Shown in pieces: positions 18,379 to 30,977 of a stretch of DNA of 64,000 nt (the stretch's first letter is position 1; every line of letters starts with the position of its first letter). Origin of the DNA: Acidovorax sp. Leaf191. Its GTDB lineage: Bacteria > Pseudomonadota > Gammaproteobacteria > Burkholderiales > Burkholderiaceae_C. The translations under genes were made by a program, and so were the position numbers. The notes under the pieces are model-generated. The model did not search any database and had not been told where the DNA came from. It saw only the letters and a list, made by a program, of their open reading frames with translations. The stretch covers positions 1,073,206-1,137,205 of the forward strand of contig NZ_LMPT01000019.1 in assembly GCF_001424425.1 (NCBI RefSeq), written 5' to 3'.

Positions 18379-18918
18379 TTAAGCCACAGGCTCGTCGTTC
18401 TTGAGGTGCGGGGCGATGTAGATGCCCTGGCCTACCAGAAAGACCAGCGGAAAGGCGTAGCCCCACAGCTTGAAGTCCACCCACGCCTCGGTGCTGAAGT
18501 TGAGCACCACGTAGGCGTTGACGGCCGACATGAAGGCGCAGTAGATGATCCAGGCGACGTTCAGGCGCGTCCAGATGGCGTCGGGCAGCGTCAGCTGGCC
18601 GCCCAGCAGCATCTTGAGGAAGTTCTTCTTTAGGATCCACAAGGCCACGGCCAAAGCGATCGACATGGCGCCGTAGAGCACCGTGGGCTTCCACTTGATG
18701 AAGCGGTCGTCCTGCAGCACCAGCGTGAGCGTGCCGAACAGCAGGATCAGCACCAGCGTCACCTTGTGCATGGTCTGCAGCCGGCGTTCCATCGCGTAGA
18801 TCAGGCCCATCTGCACCACGGTGGCGGCCATCAGCACGGCGGTGCCCACGTAGATGCCGTAGAACTTGTAGGCCCCGAAGAACAGCAGGATGGGGAAGAA
18901 GTCGATCAGAATTTTCAT
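18379..18918 (-). CDS. yciB: Inner-membrane septation protein YciB (IspZ)
   Basis: A 179-residue membrane protein with five predicted spans. The family start [27 protein letters not shown] is exact in style, and [20 protein letters not shown] and [22 protein letters not shown] follow. YciB is involved in cell envelope synthesis and septation. It sits 24 bases after msrB and 11 before bolA, consistent with one operon. Confidence 0.94.
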   Translation of the reverse strand: MKILIDFFPILLFFGAYKFYGIYVGTAVLMAATVVQMGLIYAMERRLQTMHKVTLVLILLFGTLTLVLQDDRFIKWKPTVLYGAMSIALAVALWILKKNFLKMLLGGQLTLPDAIWTRLNVAWIIYCAFMSAVNAYVVLNFSTEAWVDFKLWGYAFPLVFLVGQGIYIAPHLKNDEPVA

Positions 18919-18942
18919 GAAGTCAGGCGAGAGTCTCGGCGG

Positions 18943-19352
18943 TCAGCCCTTGTCGGTTTCGAAGTCCAGCGACGCCGAGTTCATGCAGTAGCGCAGGCCG
19001 GTCGGCGCAGGGCCGTCTTCGAACACGTGGCCCAGGTGGGCCCCGCATTGTGCACACACCGTCTCGGTGCGCACCATGCCGTGGCTGCGGTCCACGATTT
19101 CCTTGATGGCGCCGGGCACGGCTTCGGAGAAGCTCGGCCAGCCGCAGCCCGCGTCGAACTTGGTCACCGAGTCGAACAATTTGGCACCGCAGCAGATGCA
19201 GTGGTAGCTGCCATCAGCCCAGTGGGCTTCGTACTTGCCGGTGAATGGGCGCTCGGTGGCCGCATGGCGGGTGACCTGGAAGGCCACGGGTTCTGCGCCC
19301 TTGTCGCGCAGCACGGCTTGCCATTCGGCGTCGGTTTTTTGTACGGGGTGGG

Positions 19353-19356
<4 letters not shown>
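18943..19356 (-). CDS. msrB: Peptide-methionine (R)-S-oxide reductase
   Basis: Cytosolic repair enzyme reducing the R-epimer of methionine sulfoxide. In 137 residues it has the two zinc cysteine pairs (Cys53/Cys56 and Cys101/Cys104), the GCGWPSF block (70-76), and the catalytic Cys124 in RYCMNSASL, so it is the thiol-type and not the selenoprotein form. Its ATG overlaps the selO stop by four bases (ATGA at 19353-19356 on the minus strand), implying coupled translation of two redox-stress proteins. Confidence 0.96.
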
Positions 19357-20834
<1,478 letters not shown>

Positions 20835-20931
20835 TGCCCGATTGTCTCGCACCGCCGATGCCCCCGAGCCGACAGGGCCATGGCCACGACACACAGGCCC
20901 CTGGCTTGCTCTGCCTTGGTCATCCCCCTTG

Positions 20932-21966
20932 TCAGGACGCCGCTTCGGGCTCGGGGTGCAGCACCTGCGCGCGGTACTGGCCGGGCGGCATGCCGAACCA
21001 GCGCTTGCACGCCCGAAACAGGTTGCTCTGGTCGGCAAAGCCCAGCAGGTCGGCGATCTCGCCCAGGGAGCGCCGCGCATCGCTCAGGTGCTGGCGCGCC
21101 AGCTCGCAGCGGGTGTCGTCCAGCAGCTGCTGGTAGCTCACGGATTCGGCCTGCAGGCGCCGCTGCAGCGTGCGGTCGGTCAGGTGCAGGCGCGCTGCGA
21201 TGTCTTCGCGCCGCGGCTCGCCCAGGTGCAGCACGCGGGCGATTTCGGTGCGCACCCGGGTGCTGGCCAGCGTCTGGCCGAGCTGGTCCAGCTCGGACTC
21301 CACCATGCGCTCGTGCAGCGCCCACAGGCTGGGGTTGTGCGTGGGGATGGGCGCCAGCAGGTCGGCGTCTGCCAGCAGGAACCGGTTGGCCGGCTGCCCG
21401 AACCGTGGCAGCACCCCGAAGGCCACGCGGTAACGGGCGTCGTCCTGCGGTGGCGGGGTGGTCAGCTCCACGGCCTGCGGCACCAGGTCGCGCCGGGTCA
21501 GCCAGCAGCACAGCGTGAACAAGGTCAGGACCGCGAATTCGATGCGCTGGCGCGGAATGGGCCGGCTGGCGCCGATGTGGCTGATCGCCAGCCAGTGGCC
21601 CTGGCCGCGCGGGTCACGCTGCATCTCGAAGGTGGTGGCGTCCGATATCAAGGCCATCTGCCGCTGCAGGTGCTCGAAGCCGATCAGCAGGTTGGGGCCC
21701 GACGCCAGCGCATAGCCCACCAGGTCCACATTGCCGTAGCGCGCCGCCAGGTCCCGCGCCAGGCCCAGGCCGGGGCGGCCGTACCGCGCCGCGGCGGCCT
21801 CCCACAGGCGGCTCACGCGGTCCACATCCACACGGGTCTGCTGCTGCAGCAGGGCGGGCAGGTCGATGCCCGCTTCGGTGCACAGGTCTGCGGCAGGCAG
21901 GCCTTCGGCTGCAAACATGTCCGCAATGCCGCGCACCCACGCGGCGGAGCTGGTGCGCGGTGTCAT
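20932..21966 (-). CDS. AraC-family transcriptional regulator
   Basis: A 344-residue regulator with an N-terminal arabinose-binding-like (OruR/ArgR-type) domain and a C-terminal double helix-turn-helix from about residue 235: [20 protein letters not shown] and [35 protein letters not shown]. The N-terminal [37 protein letters not shown] is typical of this subgroup. It lies divergent from the carboxylesterase gene (184-bp gap), which is the natural candidate target, and upstream of selO on the same strand. Confidence 0.92.
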   Translation of the reverse strand: MTPRTSSAAWVRGIADMFAAEGLPAADLCTEAGIDLPALLQQQTRVDVDRVSRLWEAAAARYGRPGLGLARDLAARYGNVDLVGYALASGPNLLIGFEHLQRQMALISDATTFEMQRDPRGQGHWLAISHIGASRPIPRQRIEFAVLTLFTLCCWLTRRDLVPQAVELTTPPPQDDARYRVAFGVLPRFGQPANRFLLADADLLAPIPTHNPSLWALHERMVESELDQLGQTLASTRVRTEIARVLHLGEPRREDIAARLHLTDRTLQRRLQAESVSYQQLLDDTRCELARQHLSDARRSLGEIADLLGFADQSNLFRACKRWFGMPPGQYRAQVLHPEPEAAS

Positions 21967-22149
21967 GGCCGGGCTGCCGGGTCAGGGTTAACGCGAGGGT
22001 GGTGTTCTGAAGTCACTGTTTTGGCACGGTTGCGATAGTGGGCCGATGGCGATGCGTTCACACAATCGTCGCTGAGGTTTGGCCCTGCCGCAAGTGTGAC
22101 GCTTCAGAGAGGCCCGACCCATTCCTGAAAACCCCCAAGGAGACAAGAC

Positions 22150-23856
22150 ATGGCTGATTTTCAACGCCGCGTGCGCTTTGGCGCCGCCGTGCTGGCAGCA
22201 TTGATGGGTACGGCCTGCGGCGGCTCCAGCGGCACGCCACCCGAGCTGCGCGAGACCCGCTACGGCGCGGTGCGCGGCACCGACGACAGCGCCACCACCG
22301 GCACCTACGCCTGGAAGGGCCTGCCGTTTGCCAAGCCCCCCGTGGGCGACCTGCGCTGGCAACCGCCCGCAGAGCCCGCAGCCTGGACGGGCGAGCGCGA
22401 TGCCACGCGGTTTGGCAGCGCCTGCCTGCAGATGGGGCGCCTGTACGGCCCCGGCGCCAACAACCGCTTTGACGACACCATCGGCCAGACTCTGGGCACC
22501 CCCGTGGGCAACGAAGACTGCCTGACCCTGAACATCTGGCGCCCGGCCAACGGAGACAACAACCTGCCCGTGCTGCTGTTCCTGCACGGCGGCAGCGGCA
22601 TATCGGGCTACACGGCCGACCCGGTGTACGACGGCGCGGCGCTGGCGCGCAAGGCCAACGCGGTGGTCGTAACGGCCAACTACCGGCTCGATGTGATGGG
22701 CTTCTTTCAGTTGCCCGCGCTGCACACCGGCAGCCAGGCGTACAGCGGCAACTACGCGCTGCTGGACAACATCCAGGCGCTGCGCTTCATCCAGGACAAC
22801 ATCGGCCGCTTTGGCGGCAACGCGGGCAACGTCACGCTGATGGGGCAGTCGGCGGGTGCCACCAATGTGCTGGCTCTGCTGACCGCACCGCCAGCCGCAG
22901 GTTTGTTCCACAAGGCACTGCCGGTCAGCGCCGGCATCTCGCTGCCCACCAACCTGCCCGCAGGCACCATCCCGACGCTCAACCCGGCCAGCAAATACGC
23001 GGCGCAGGCGGGGGCATTGCTGGCGGCCCTGGCCGTGGCCGACGGGCTGGCGCCCGACGCCGCCGCGGCGGCTGCGCTGGTGTCCGGCTGGACGCCCGCA
23101 CACACCGCCAGCTACCTGCGCGGCAAGGACGGCCGCGTGCTGCTGCAGACCGTGCTCAAAGGCGGCCTTACGGGCTCGGGGCCCATCCCGGATGGCGTGG
23201 TGATTCCGGTCGACCCGATCGCCGCCATCGGGGCAGGGCGCTACCACAAGGTGCCGGTGCTGTCGGGTTACACGCTGGACGAGGCCAAGCTCTTCGCGCC
23301 CTTCCTCGCACTGCTGGGCGGCAAGCCCGGCATGAAGATCAGCGACGCCGAGCGCTTTGCGATGACGCAAAGCTTCAACCCCGATGCGCCCACCGCGCTC
23401 ACCGCGGCCGACGTCATCGACGCGTCGTACCTGCCCGTCACCGCGCCGGTCACCGGCTACAACGCCCGTATGAAGCTTCTGGGCGCCGCTTTCATCGACC
23501 CGAGCCGCGACAACCTGCTCAACACGCTGCGCACCCAGCAGGCCAACGTCTGGAGCTACCAGTTCAACTGGGCCCAGCAGCCCGCGCCCTGGAACGATGT
23601 GTACGGCGCAGCCCACGGCTTCGATCTGCCGTTCGTGTTCGGCAACTTCGGCCCTTCATTGCTGGCCAAGGCCGCCAACAGCACCGCCAACCAGCCGGGA
23701 CGCCTGGCCCTGTCGGGCGTGATGATGGACAGCGTGCGCGCCTTCGTGCACACCGGCAACCCCAACCACGCCGGCCTGGGGCAGGAGTGGCAGGCCTGGC
23801 CGCGCAGGTTCATCTTCGACGCGGACCAGAAGGCTGCGCGCCTCAGCGTTCAGTAA
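22150..23856 (+). CDS. Exported type-B carboxylesterase
   Basis: A 568-residue alpha/beta hydrolase of the carboxylesterase/para-nitrobenzyl esterase family. The N-terminus has a charged start, a hydrophobic stretch and LMGTAC-GGSSG; Cys23 followed by a Gly/Ser linker suggests a lipoprotein, although the -3 position is Gly rather than Leu. The EDCLTLNIW signature is at 122-130 and the oxyanion HGG at 146-148. The nucleophile Ser234 sits in GQSAGA, where GESAGG is usual. AAGGAGAC precedes the ATG. Probably cleaves short esters outside the cytoplasm. Divergent from the AraC-type regulator. Confidence 0.9.
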   Translation: MADFQRRVRFGAAVLAALMGTACGGSSGTPPELRETRYGAVRGTDDSATTGTYAWKGLPFAKPPVGDLRWQPPAEPAAWTGERDATRFGSACLQMGRLYGPGANNRFDDTIGQTLGTPVGNEDCLTLNIWRPANGDNNLPVLLFLHGGSGISGYTADPVYDGAALARKANAVVVTANYRLDVMGFFQLPALHTGSQAYSGNYALLDNIQALRFIQDNIGRFGGNAGNVTLMGQSAGATNVLALLTAPPAAGLFHKALPVSAGISLPTNLPAGTIPTLNPASKYAAQAGALLAALAVADGLAPDAAAAAALVSGWTPAHTASYLRGKDGRVLLQTVLKGGLTGSGPIPDGVVIPVDPIAAIGAGRYHKVPVLSGYTLDEAKLFAPFLALLGGKPGMKISDAERFAMTQSFNPDAPTALTAADVIDASYLPVTAPVTGYNARMKLLGAAFIDPSRDNLLNTLRTQQANVWSYQFNWAQQPAPWNDVYGAAHGFDLPFVFGNFGPSLLAKAANSTANQPGRLALSGVMMDSVRAFVHTGNPNHAGLGQEWQAWPRRFIFDADQKAARLSVQ

Positions 23857-23901
23857 GCGTGTTCAGTCAGCCTGCCCGGTGATGTCCAAGCCCATGTCCG
23901 T

Positions 23902-24618
23902 TCAGGATGCCACGGTGGCGGCAAGGTATGCACTCAGTGCGTCGTCATCCACGATGGCGACCTTGCCGAAGTCCAGAGACACGATGCCCAGCCCTTCCAG
24001 CGTTTGCAGCACGCGGTTCACCGTCTGGCGCGACAGGCCGACCAACTGGCCCAGCTCGTCCTGCGTGAGGTTGAGCCGGCGCGTGCTGCGCCAGAACAGC
24101 CGGCTCAGGTACAGCGCCACGCGGTGCTCGGTGGACTGCGTGCGGCCCGCCTCGATGATGGTCATGGCCTGGCCCAGGCGCATGTTCAGGTGCAGCACCA
24201 GGAACTGGTTGAAGCCCAGGTGCGTCTCGCGCAGCGCGTTGAACAGCGGCAGTGGCAGGCACAGCAAGGTGGTGGGACGCAGTGCGACCACGTTGTACTT
24301 GCGCGGCTCGGGCTTCATGGCCGAGCCTTCGCCGAACCACTCGCCGTCGGGCACGCCGATGAACGCCGACGAGCGGCCCTTGCTGGCAGGGCTTTGCAGC
24401 ATCACCAGGCCCGACAGCACGGCGTACCAGCCCTGCACGGCGCTGCCGGCGGGCATCATCACCGCGCCCTTGTCGCCCTGGATGGAGAACACCTCGGCCC
24501 GCAGCCGCTCCTGCAGGGCTGCGGGCACGCTGGCGAACCAGGGCTGGGCTTCGATGAAACGCTGGGCGGTGGGCGCAAAGCAGAGCATGCGCCGCATTGT
24601 CCCGGGTTCAGAAGCCAT
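23902..24618 (-). CDS. Crp/Fnr-family transcriptional regulator
   Basis: A 238-residue regulator with an N-terminal cyclic-nucleotide-binding-like beta-roll (VMMPAGSAVQGWYAVLSGLVMLQ, GVPDGEWFGEGSAM) and a C-terminal winged helix at about 165-235 (RVALYLSRLFWRSTRR, LTQDELGQLVGLSRQTVNRVLQTLEGLGIVSLDFG). There is no cysteine cluster for an iron-sulfur centre and no heme ligands that I can point to, so the signal is unknown. The start is set at ATG 24618; ATG 24597 is an alternative. Divergent from the acyl-CoA ligase, so it may control the lipid/acid degradation block. Confidence 0.92.
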   Translation of the reverse strand: MASEPGTMRRMLCFAPTAQRFIEAQPWFASVPAALQERLRAEVFSIQGDKGAVMMPAGSAVQGWYAVLSGLVMLQSPASKGRSSAFIGVPDGEWFGEGSAMKPEPRKYNVVALRPTTLLCLPLPLFNALRETHLGFNQFLVLHLNMRLGQAMTIIEAGRTQSTEHRVALYLSRLFWRSTRRLNLTQDELGQLVGLSRQTVNRVLQTLEGLGIVSLDFGKVAIVDDDALSAYLAATVAS

Positions 24619-24638
24619 GAGGGTATTCCCTGTGCGTT

Positions 24639-24654
24639 TGTCAACGGGGCGACA
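24639..24654. promoter_or_regulatory. Candidate operator in the crp-ligase divergent gap
   Basis: TGTC-N8-GACA lies 20 bases upstream of the regulator start. It is a weak inverted repeat of the size bound by Crp-type dimers but does not match TGTGA-N6-TCACA, so it may be coincidental. Confidence 0.25.
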
Positions 24655-24809
24655 GGTGTTGGCAAGCCCGCGCCTGCGGCGCACACTGCCCTTGCCCCGA
24701 TGGAATGCGCGCCGCGGGCTGCGGGTTTTCACCACCAGCGTGACACGTCCGAAGGCCCGCACCGCGCTACGATGATCTTTCCATTCACCACCACATCCAA
24801 GGAGCCCCC

Positions 24810-26453
<1,644 letters not shown>

Positions 26454-26461
26454 TGAAGACG

Positions 26462-26489
26462 GGCCCCGCGCTCGGGGGAGCGCGGGGCC
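26462..26489 (+). terminator. Strong hairpin after the acyl-CoA ligase gene
   Basis: A 12-bp perfect stem GGCCCCGCGCTC / GAGCGCGGGGCC with a GGGG loop, 8 bases after the ligase stop. It lacks a T-run, so it may act as a partial terminator or an mRNA-stabilising end. Confidence 0.6.
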
Positions 26490-26584
26490 AGTCGCGTGTG
26501 CGACGCTGGTAGGGGCAATCCCTGAGCATCGCTTTGTTGCAACGCGGTACGCTGCGTTTTATATATTTACAAGGAGACAAGACC

Positions 26585-27817
26585 ATGAAGTTCGCTATTA
26601 AGGCTGTAGCAGCCTCGGTAATCCTGGCAATTGCTGGCGGGGCGTTCGCTCAAAAGGGCGAGACCGTCAAGATCGCCTGGCTCGACCCGCTTTCCGGCCT
26701 GATGGCGGCCGTGGGAACCAACCAGCTCAAGAGCTTCCAGTTCATCGCTGAAGAGTTCAACAAGAAGAACGCCGCAGGGGTCAAGTACGAGATCATCGGC
26801 ATCGACAACAAGCTCAGCCCGCAAGAGACCACCAGCGCGCTGCGCTCGGCCATGGACCAGGGCGCACGGTACGTGGTGCAGGGCAACGGCTCCGGCCCGG
26901 CCCTGGCCATCATGGACGCGCTGGAAAAGCACAACGCCCGCAACCCCGGCAAGGAAGTCCTCTTCCTGAACTACGCCGCGGTGGACCCCGACCTCACCAA
27001 CAGCAAGTGCAGTTACTGGCACTTCCGCCTGGACGCGGACACCTCCATGAAGATGGAAGCCCTGACCACGTACATGAAGGACATGCCCGAGGTCAAGAAG
27101 GTCTACCTGATCAACCAGAACTACGCGCACGGCCACCAGGTCGCCAAGTACGCCAAGGAAATGATGGGCCGCAAGCGCCCTGACGTGCAGTTCGTCGGCG
27201 ACGACCTGCACCCGCTGGCCCAGGTGCGCGACTTCGCGCCCTACATCGCCAAGATCAAGCAGTCGGGCGCCGACAGCGTGATCACCGGCAACTGGGGTTC
27301 CGACCTGGCGCTGCTCATCAAGGCCGCCAACGACGCGGGCCTGAACAACGTCAACTTCTACACCTACTACGGCTCGGTCACCGGCAGCCCCACGGCCATG
27401 GGCTCGGCCGCCGCAGGCCGTGTGTACATGGTGGCCTACGCCCACATGAACCTGCCCGGCGAGATCAACAAGATCGTGGTGGACTACAAGAAGAAGTTCA
27501 ACGACGACATGTACACCGGTGCGGTCTACCACGCCTTCACCATGCTGTCCGAGGGCTTTGCCAAGGCCAAGTCCACCGACCCCGTCAAGGTGGCCGCGGT
27601 GTTCGAAGGCATGAAGTTCAAGAGCTTCAACGGCGAGGTCGAGATGCGCAAGACGGACCACCAGCTGCAGCAGGGCCTGTTCATCTCCAAGTGGGAGAAG
27701 GCCGGCGGCAAGTACCCGCTCGATTCGGAGAACACCGGCTACACCTTCGTGCCCGTGAAGTACTACGAGCCCTATGTGGCCAGCACGCCCTCCTCGTGCC
27801 AGATGAAGCGTCCGTAA
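26585..27817 (+). CDS. Periplasmic substrate-binding protein of ABC importer system 2
   Basis: A 410-residue type I periplasmic binding protein. Signal peptide MKFAIKAVAASVILAIAGGAFA is followed by QKGETVKIAWLDPLSGLMAAVG. AAGGAG at 26571-26576 fixes the start. The fold motifs GARYVVQGNGSGPALAIMDALE and KKVYLINQNYAHGHQVAKYAKEMM are present. The family is nominally branched-chain amino acid binding, but the acyl-CoA ligase next to it and the beta-oxidation genes beyond suggest a carboxylic-acid ligand; this is inference. Separated from livH by a strong terminator, probably to keep the binding protein more abundant than the membrane parts. Confidence 0.93.
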   Translation: MKFAIKAVAASVILAIAGGAFAQKGETVKIAWLDPLSGLMAAVGTNQLKSFQFIAEEFNKKNAAGVKYEIIGIDNKLSPQETTSALRSAMDQGARYVVQGNGSGPALAIMDALEKHNARNPGKEVLFLNYAAVDPDLTNSKCSYWHFRLDADTSMKMEALTTYMKDMPEVKKVYLINQNYAHGHQVAKYAKEMMGRKRPDVQFVGDDLHPLAQVRDFAPYIAKIKQSGADSVITGNWGSDLALLIKAANDAGLNNVNFYTYYGSVTGSPTAMGSAAAGRVYMVAYAHMNLPGEINKIVVDYKKKFNDDMYTGAVYHAFTMLSEGFAKAKSTDPVKVAAVFEGMKFKSFNGEVEMRKTDHQLQQGLFISKWEKAGGKYPLDSENTGYTFVPVKYYEPYVASTPSSCQMKRP

Positions 27818-27835
27818 ACCCTGCGCAATCGCTTC

Positions 27836-27865
27836 GAGGCCCGAGCCACTCGGGCCTCTTTTTTT
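27836..27865 (+). terminator. Rho-independent terminator between SBP and livH (system 2)
   Basis: A 10-bp perfect stem GAGGCCCGAG / CTCGGGCCTC with CCA loop, followed by seven T. It sits inside the importer gene set, so partial read-through would set binding-protein excess over permease. Confidence 0.92.
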
Positions 27866-27887
27866 ACCCCTGCAGTGAAAAATTCCA

Positions 27888-28841
27888 ATGAATACTGAGT
27901 TTTTCGTGATCTCGCTGCTGAACGGCGTGAGCTACGGGCTCCTGCTGTTCATGCTCAGTTCGGGCCTCACGCTGATCTTCAGCATGATGGGTGTGCTCAA
28001 TTTTGCGCACACCAGCTTCTACATGCTGGGAGCCTATTTCGCGTTCACCATCTCCGGACTGGTGGGCTTCTGGCCGGCGCTCGTGATTGCGCCGCTGGTG
28101 GTGTTTGCACTGGGTGCCGCGTTCGAGCGCTATTGCCTGCGCCGCGTGCACAAGTTCGGCCACGTGCCGGAGCTGCTCGTCACGTTCGGGCTCTCGTACC
28201 TCATTCTGGAAGTGGTGCAGCTCGTGTGGGGCCGCTCGACGGTGCCCTACGGCCTGCCCACGCAACTGCAGGGCCCCCTGTTTTCGCTGTACGGCACGCA
28301 GTTCCCCAAGTCGCGCTCGTTCGTGATGCTGGTCGCGCTGCTGATGCTGGTGTCGGTGTGGCTGCTGCTCACCCGCACGCGCATTGGCCTGGTGATCCAG
28401 GCGGCGCTCAAGTACCCGCACATGGTGGAGGCGCTGGGCCACAACGTGCCGCGCGTGTTCATGCTCGTGTTCGGCGGCGGCGCGGCCCTGGCGGGCCTGG
28501 CGGGGGTGATCGGCGGCAACACCTACGTCACCGAGCCCGCCATGGCGGCGTCGGTGGGCTCCATCATCTTCGTGGTGGTGGTGGTGGGCGGCATGGGCTC
28601 GCTGGCGGGGGCCTTCCTCGCGTCGCTGCTCATCGGGCTGGTGCAGACCTTTGCCGTGGCGCTCGACTACTCGCTCATCCATGTGTTCAAGGCGGTGGGC
28701 GTGGCCGTCACCGACCAGACCTTCGGCTACCCGCTGCTCAAGCTCACCATCTCGCAGGTGGCGCCCATCCTGCCGTACCTGTTCCTCGTGCTGATCCTGA
28801 TCTTCAGGCCCAAGGGCCTGCTGGGCACGCGGGAGGACTGA
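27888..28841 (+). CDS. livH: Branched-chain-type ABC permease, LivH-like (system 2)
   Basis: Integral membrane permease of 317 residues. The N-terminus MNTEFFVISLLNGVSYGLLLFMLSSGLTLIFSMMGVLNFAHTSFYMLGAY is a standard LivH start, and GSIIFVVVVVGGMGSLAGAFLASLLIGLVQTF is the conserved C-terminal span. Followed by livM after four bases. The genes livH-livM-livG-livF are tightly packed and must be one operon. Confidence 0.95.
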   Translation: MNTEFFVISLLNGVSYGLLLFMLSSGLTLIFSMMGVLNFAHTSFYMLGAYFAFTISGLVGFWPALVIAPLVVFALGAAFERYCLRRVHKFGHVPELLVTFGLSYLILEVVQLVWGRSTVPYGLPTQLQGPLFSLYGTQFPKSRSFVMLVALLMLVSVWLLLTRTRIGLVIQAALKYPHMVEALGHNVPRVFMLVFGGGAALAGLAGVIGGNTYVTEPAMAASVGSIIFVVVVVGGMGSLAGAFLASLLIGLVQTFAVALDYSLIHVFKAVGVAVTDQTFGYPLLKLTISQVAPILPYLFLVLILIFRPKGLLGTRED

Positions 28842-28845
28842 AGCC

Positions 28846-30177
28846 ATGAATTCCAATTCGACACTTACCACCACTGGCTCCGGCGCCAGCTCTTACTACC
28901 GGTTCAAGCCCTGGAACGTGGGCCGATTCGTCATCTGGACGCTGTTCGCCGCCATGCTCATCGTCGCGCCTATGCTGTTTCGCAGCAGCCTGGCGCTGAC
29001 GATGCTGTCGCAGATCGGCTACCTGATCATCATCTGCCTGTCGTACAACATCCTGCTGGGGCAGGGCGGCATGCTGAGTTTCGGGCATGCGGTCTACACC
29101 GGGCTCGGCTCGTTCATCGCCATCCACGCGATGAACATGGCCACCAAGGGCACGGTCAACATTCCGCTGGTGCTCATCCCGCTGGTGGGCGGCCTGGCCG
29201 GCGCGTTCTTCGCCATCATCCTGGGCTTCGTCACCACCAAGAAGTCGGGCACCACGTTCGCCATGATCACGCTCGGTATCGGCGAGCTGGTGGCGTCCAT
29301 GGCGCTGATGTTCCCCGAGTTCTTCGGCGGCGAAGGCGGCATCACCACCGACCGCACGTACGGCAAGGCCTTCTTCGGCCTGAACTTCGGCTCGGGCATG
29401 CAGGTGTACTACCTGATCGCGGCCTACTGCTTCGTGTGCACCGCGGCGATGTTCGCCTTCACCGGCACGCCGCTCGGCCGCATCCTGAATGCGGTGCGCG
29501 ACAACCCAGAGCGCGTGGAGTTCATCGGCTACAACACGCAGCGCGTGCGCTACTTCGCGTTCATCATCGCGGGCTTCTTCGCGGGCATCGGCGGGGGCCT
29601 GGCCACCATCAACTTCGAGATCATCACCGGCGCCGACAGCCTGAGCGTGATCCGCTCGGGCGGCTACCTGCTGTTCACCTTCCTGGGCGGGGCCACGTTC
29701 TTCTTCGGGCCCATCATCGGTGCGGTGCTGCTGGTGCTGGCCTCGGTGCTGCTGTCCGAGCTGTCCAAGGCCTGGCTGCTGTACCTGGGCCTCGTGTTCC
29801 TGTTCATGGTGATGTATGCGCCCGGCGGCATCGCCAGCCTGATCATGATGAACCTGCGCCTGGCCAAGTACGGCAAGCTGCGCCAGTTGGGCACTTCGTA
29901 CCTGGCGCTGGCCGGCACCGCGCTGGTGGGCGTGCTGGGGGCGGCCTGCATGATCGAGATGACTTACCACCTGCAACTGAACGCGGCACTCGGGCCGGAG
30001 CTGACCTTCCTGGGCGCCACGCTCAACGCCAAGGGCTTTGCCAGCTGGTTCGGCGCCATCTTCGTGATGGTCACGGGCTTCGGGCTGTTCGAGCTGTGCC
30101 GTCGCCAGTTCCTGCGCCAGTGGGGCACGATCCAGGAAGAAATCGAACACCACATCAAGCGTACGGAGGCGCTGTGA
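28846..30177 (+). CDS. livM: Branched-chain-type ABC permease, LivM-like, with long C-terminal extension (system 2)
   Basis: A 443-residue permease, clearly longer than the 320-360 typical of LivM. The core is normal: SYNILLGQGGMLSFGHAVYTGLGSF, the loop GRILNAVRDNPERVEFIGYNTQRVRYFAF and GGYLLFTFLGGATFFFGPIIGAV. The core ends near residue 340 (MYAPGGIASLIMMNL). About 100 further residues add two more hydrophobic spans (around 350-370 and 395-420) and end in a charged helix IQEEIEHHIKRTEAL. GGAGG near 30165 serves the next gene. Confidence 0.93.
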   Translation: MNSNSTLTTTGSGASSYYRFKPWNVGRFVIWTLFAAMLIVAPMLFRSSLALTMLSQIGYLIIICLSYNILLGQGGMLSFGHAVYTGLGSFIAIHAMNMATKGTVNIPLVLIPLVGGLAGAFFAIILGFVTTKKSGTTFAMITLGIGELVASMALMFPEFFGGEGGITTDRTYGKAFFGLNFGSGMQVYYLIAAYCFVCTAAMFAFTGTPLGRILNAVRDNPERVEFIGYNTQRVRYFAFIIAGFFAGIGGGLATINFEIITGADSLSVIRSGGYLLFTFLGGATFFFGPIIGAVLLVLASVLLSELSKAWLLYLGLVFLFMVMYAPGGIASLIMMNLRLAKYGKLRQLGTSYLALAGTALVGVLGAACMIEMTYHLQLNAALGPELTFLGATLNAKGFASWFGAIFVMVTGFGLFELCRRQFLRQWGTIQEEIEHHIKRTEAL

Positions 30178-30179
30178 AC

Positions 30180-30971
30180 ATGGCCGCTGACAACGCAACC
30201 CCTGCCTACGCCCTGGAACTGCGCGACCTGCGCAAGAGCTTTGGCAAGACCGAAATCATCCGTGGCGCCAACCTGGTCGTGGCTCCTGGCGAGCGCGTGG
30301 CCATCATCGGGCCGAACGGCGCTGGCAAGTCCACGCTGTTCAACCTGATCAGCGGGCGCTTTGCGCCCACCAGCGGCGACGTGATCCTGAACGGCCAGCG
30401 CATCAACGGCCTGGCGCCGTACGAGATCAACCGCAAGGGCCTGTCGCGCAGCTTTCAGATCACCAACATCTTCCCCAAGCTGAGCGTGTTCGAGAACCTG
30501 CGCTGCGGCGTGCTGTGGAGCATGGGCTACAAGTACACGTTCCTGCGCTTCTTGTCGAACCTGCACGACGCCAACCAGCGCGCCAAAGAGCTCATGGAGA
30601 TGATCAAGCTCGACAAGAAGCGCGACACCCTGGCCATGAACCTCACCTACGCCGAGCAGCGGGCGCTGGAGATCGGCATCACCATCGCGGGTGGCGCCAA
30701 CGTGATCCTGCTGGACGAGCCCACGGCCGGCATGAGCAAGAGCGAGACCACACGCTTCATCCACCTCATCAAGGAAGTGACCGAAGGCCGCACCCTGCTG
30801 ACCGTGGAGCACGACATGGGTGTGGTGTTCGGCCTGGCCGACAAGATCGCGGTGGTGGTCTATGGCGAGGTGATCGCCTTCGACACCCCCGACAAGGTGC
30901 GCGCCAATGCGCGCGTGCAAGAGGCCTACCTGGGCTCCGTCGTGGCCGATGAGCAAGGCGCGGGACACTGA
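30180..30971 (+). CDS. livG: Branched-chain-type ABC ATPase, LivG-like, altered signature motif (system 2)
   Basis: A 263-residue ATPase. Walker A GPNGAGKST (44-52), Walker B VILLDEPTAGM and the switch His211 in TVEHDM are intact. The ABC signature, normally YG-[DE]-Q-R in LivG proteins, reads LTYAEQRALEI at 155-165, so the conserved glycine is Ala158. ATG 30180 is used; a GTG at 30174 overlapping livM is possible. In the assembled importer its signature completes the ATP site formed with LivF Walker A, which is itself altered here. Confidence 0.93.
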   Translation: MAADNATPAYALELRDLRKSFGKTEIIRGANLVVAPGERVAIIGPNGAGKSTLFNLISGRFAPTSGDVILNGQRINGLAPYEINRKGLSRSFQITNIFPKLSVFENLRCGVLWSMGYKYTFLRFLSNLHDANQRAKELMEMIKLDKKRDTLAMNLTYAEQRALEIGITIAGGANVILLDEPTAGMSKSETTRFIHLIKEVTEGRTLLTVEHDMGVVFGLADKIAVVVYGEVIAFDTPDKVRANARVQEAYLGSVVADEQGAGH

Positions 30972-30977
30972 CTGACT

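Noticed and set aside
26537-26567. TTGCAA-N17-TATATA as promoter of the system 2 binding protein
   Set aside because: Transcription would begin at about 26572, inside the ribosome-binding site, so the leader would be too short.
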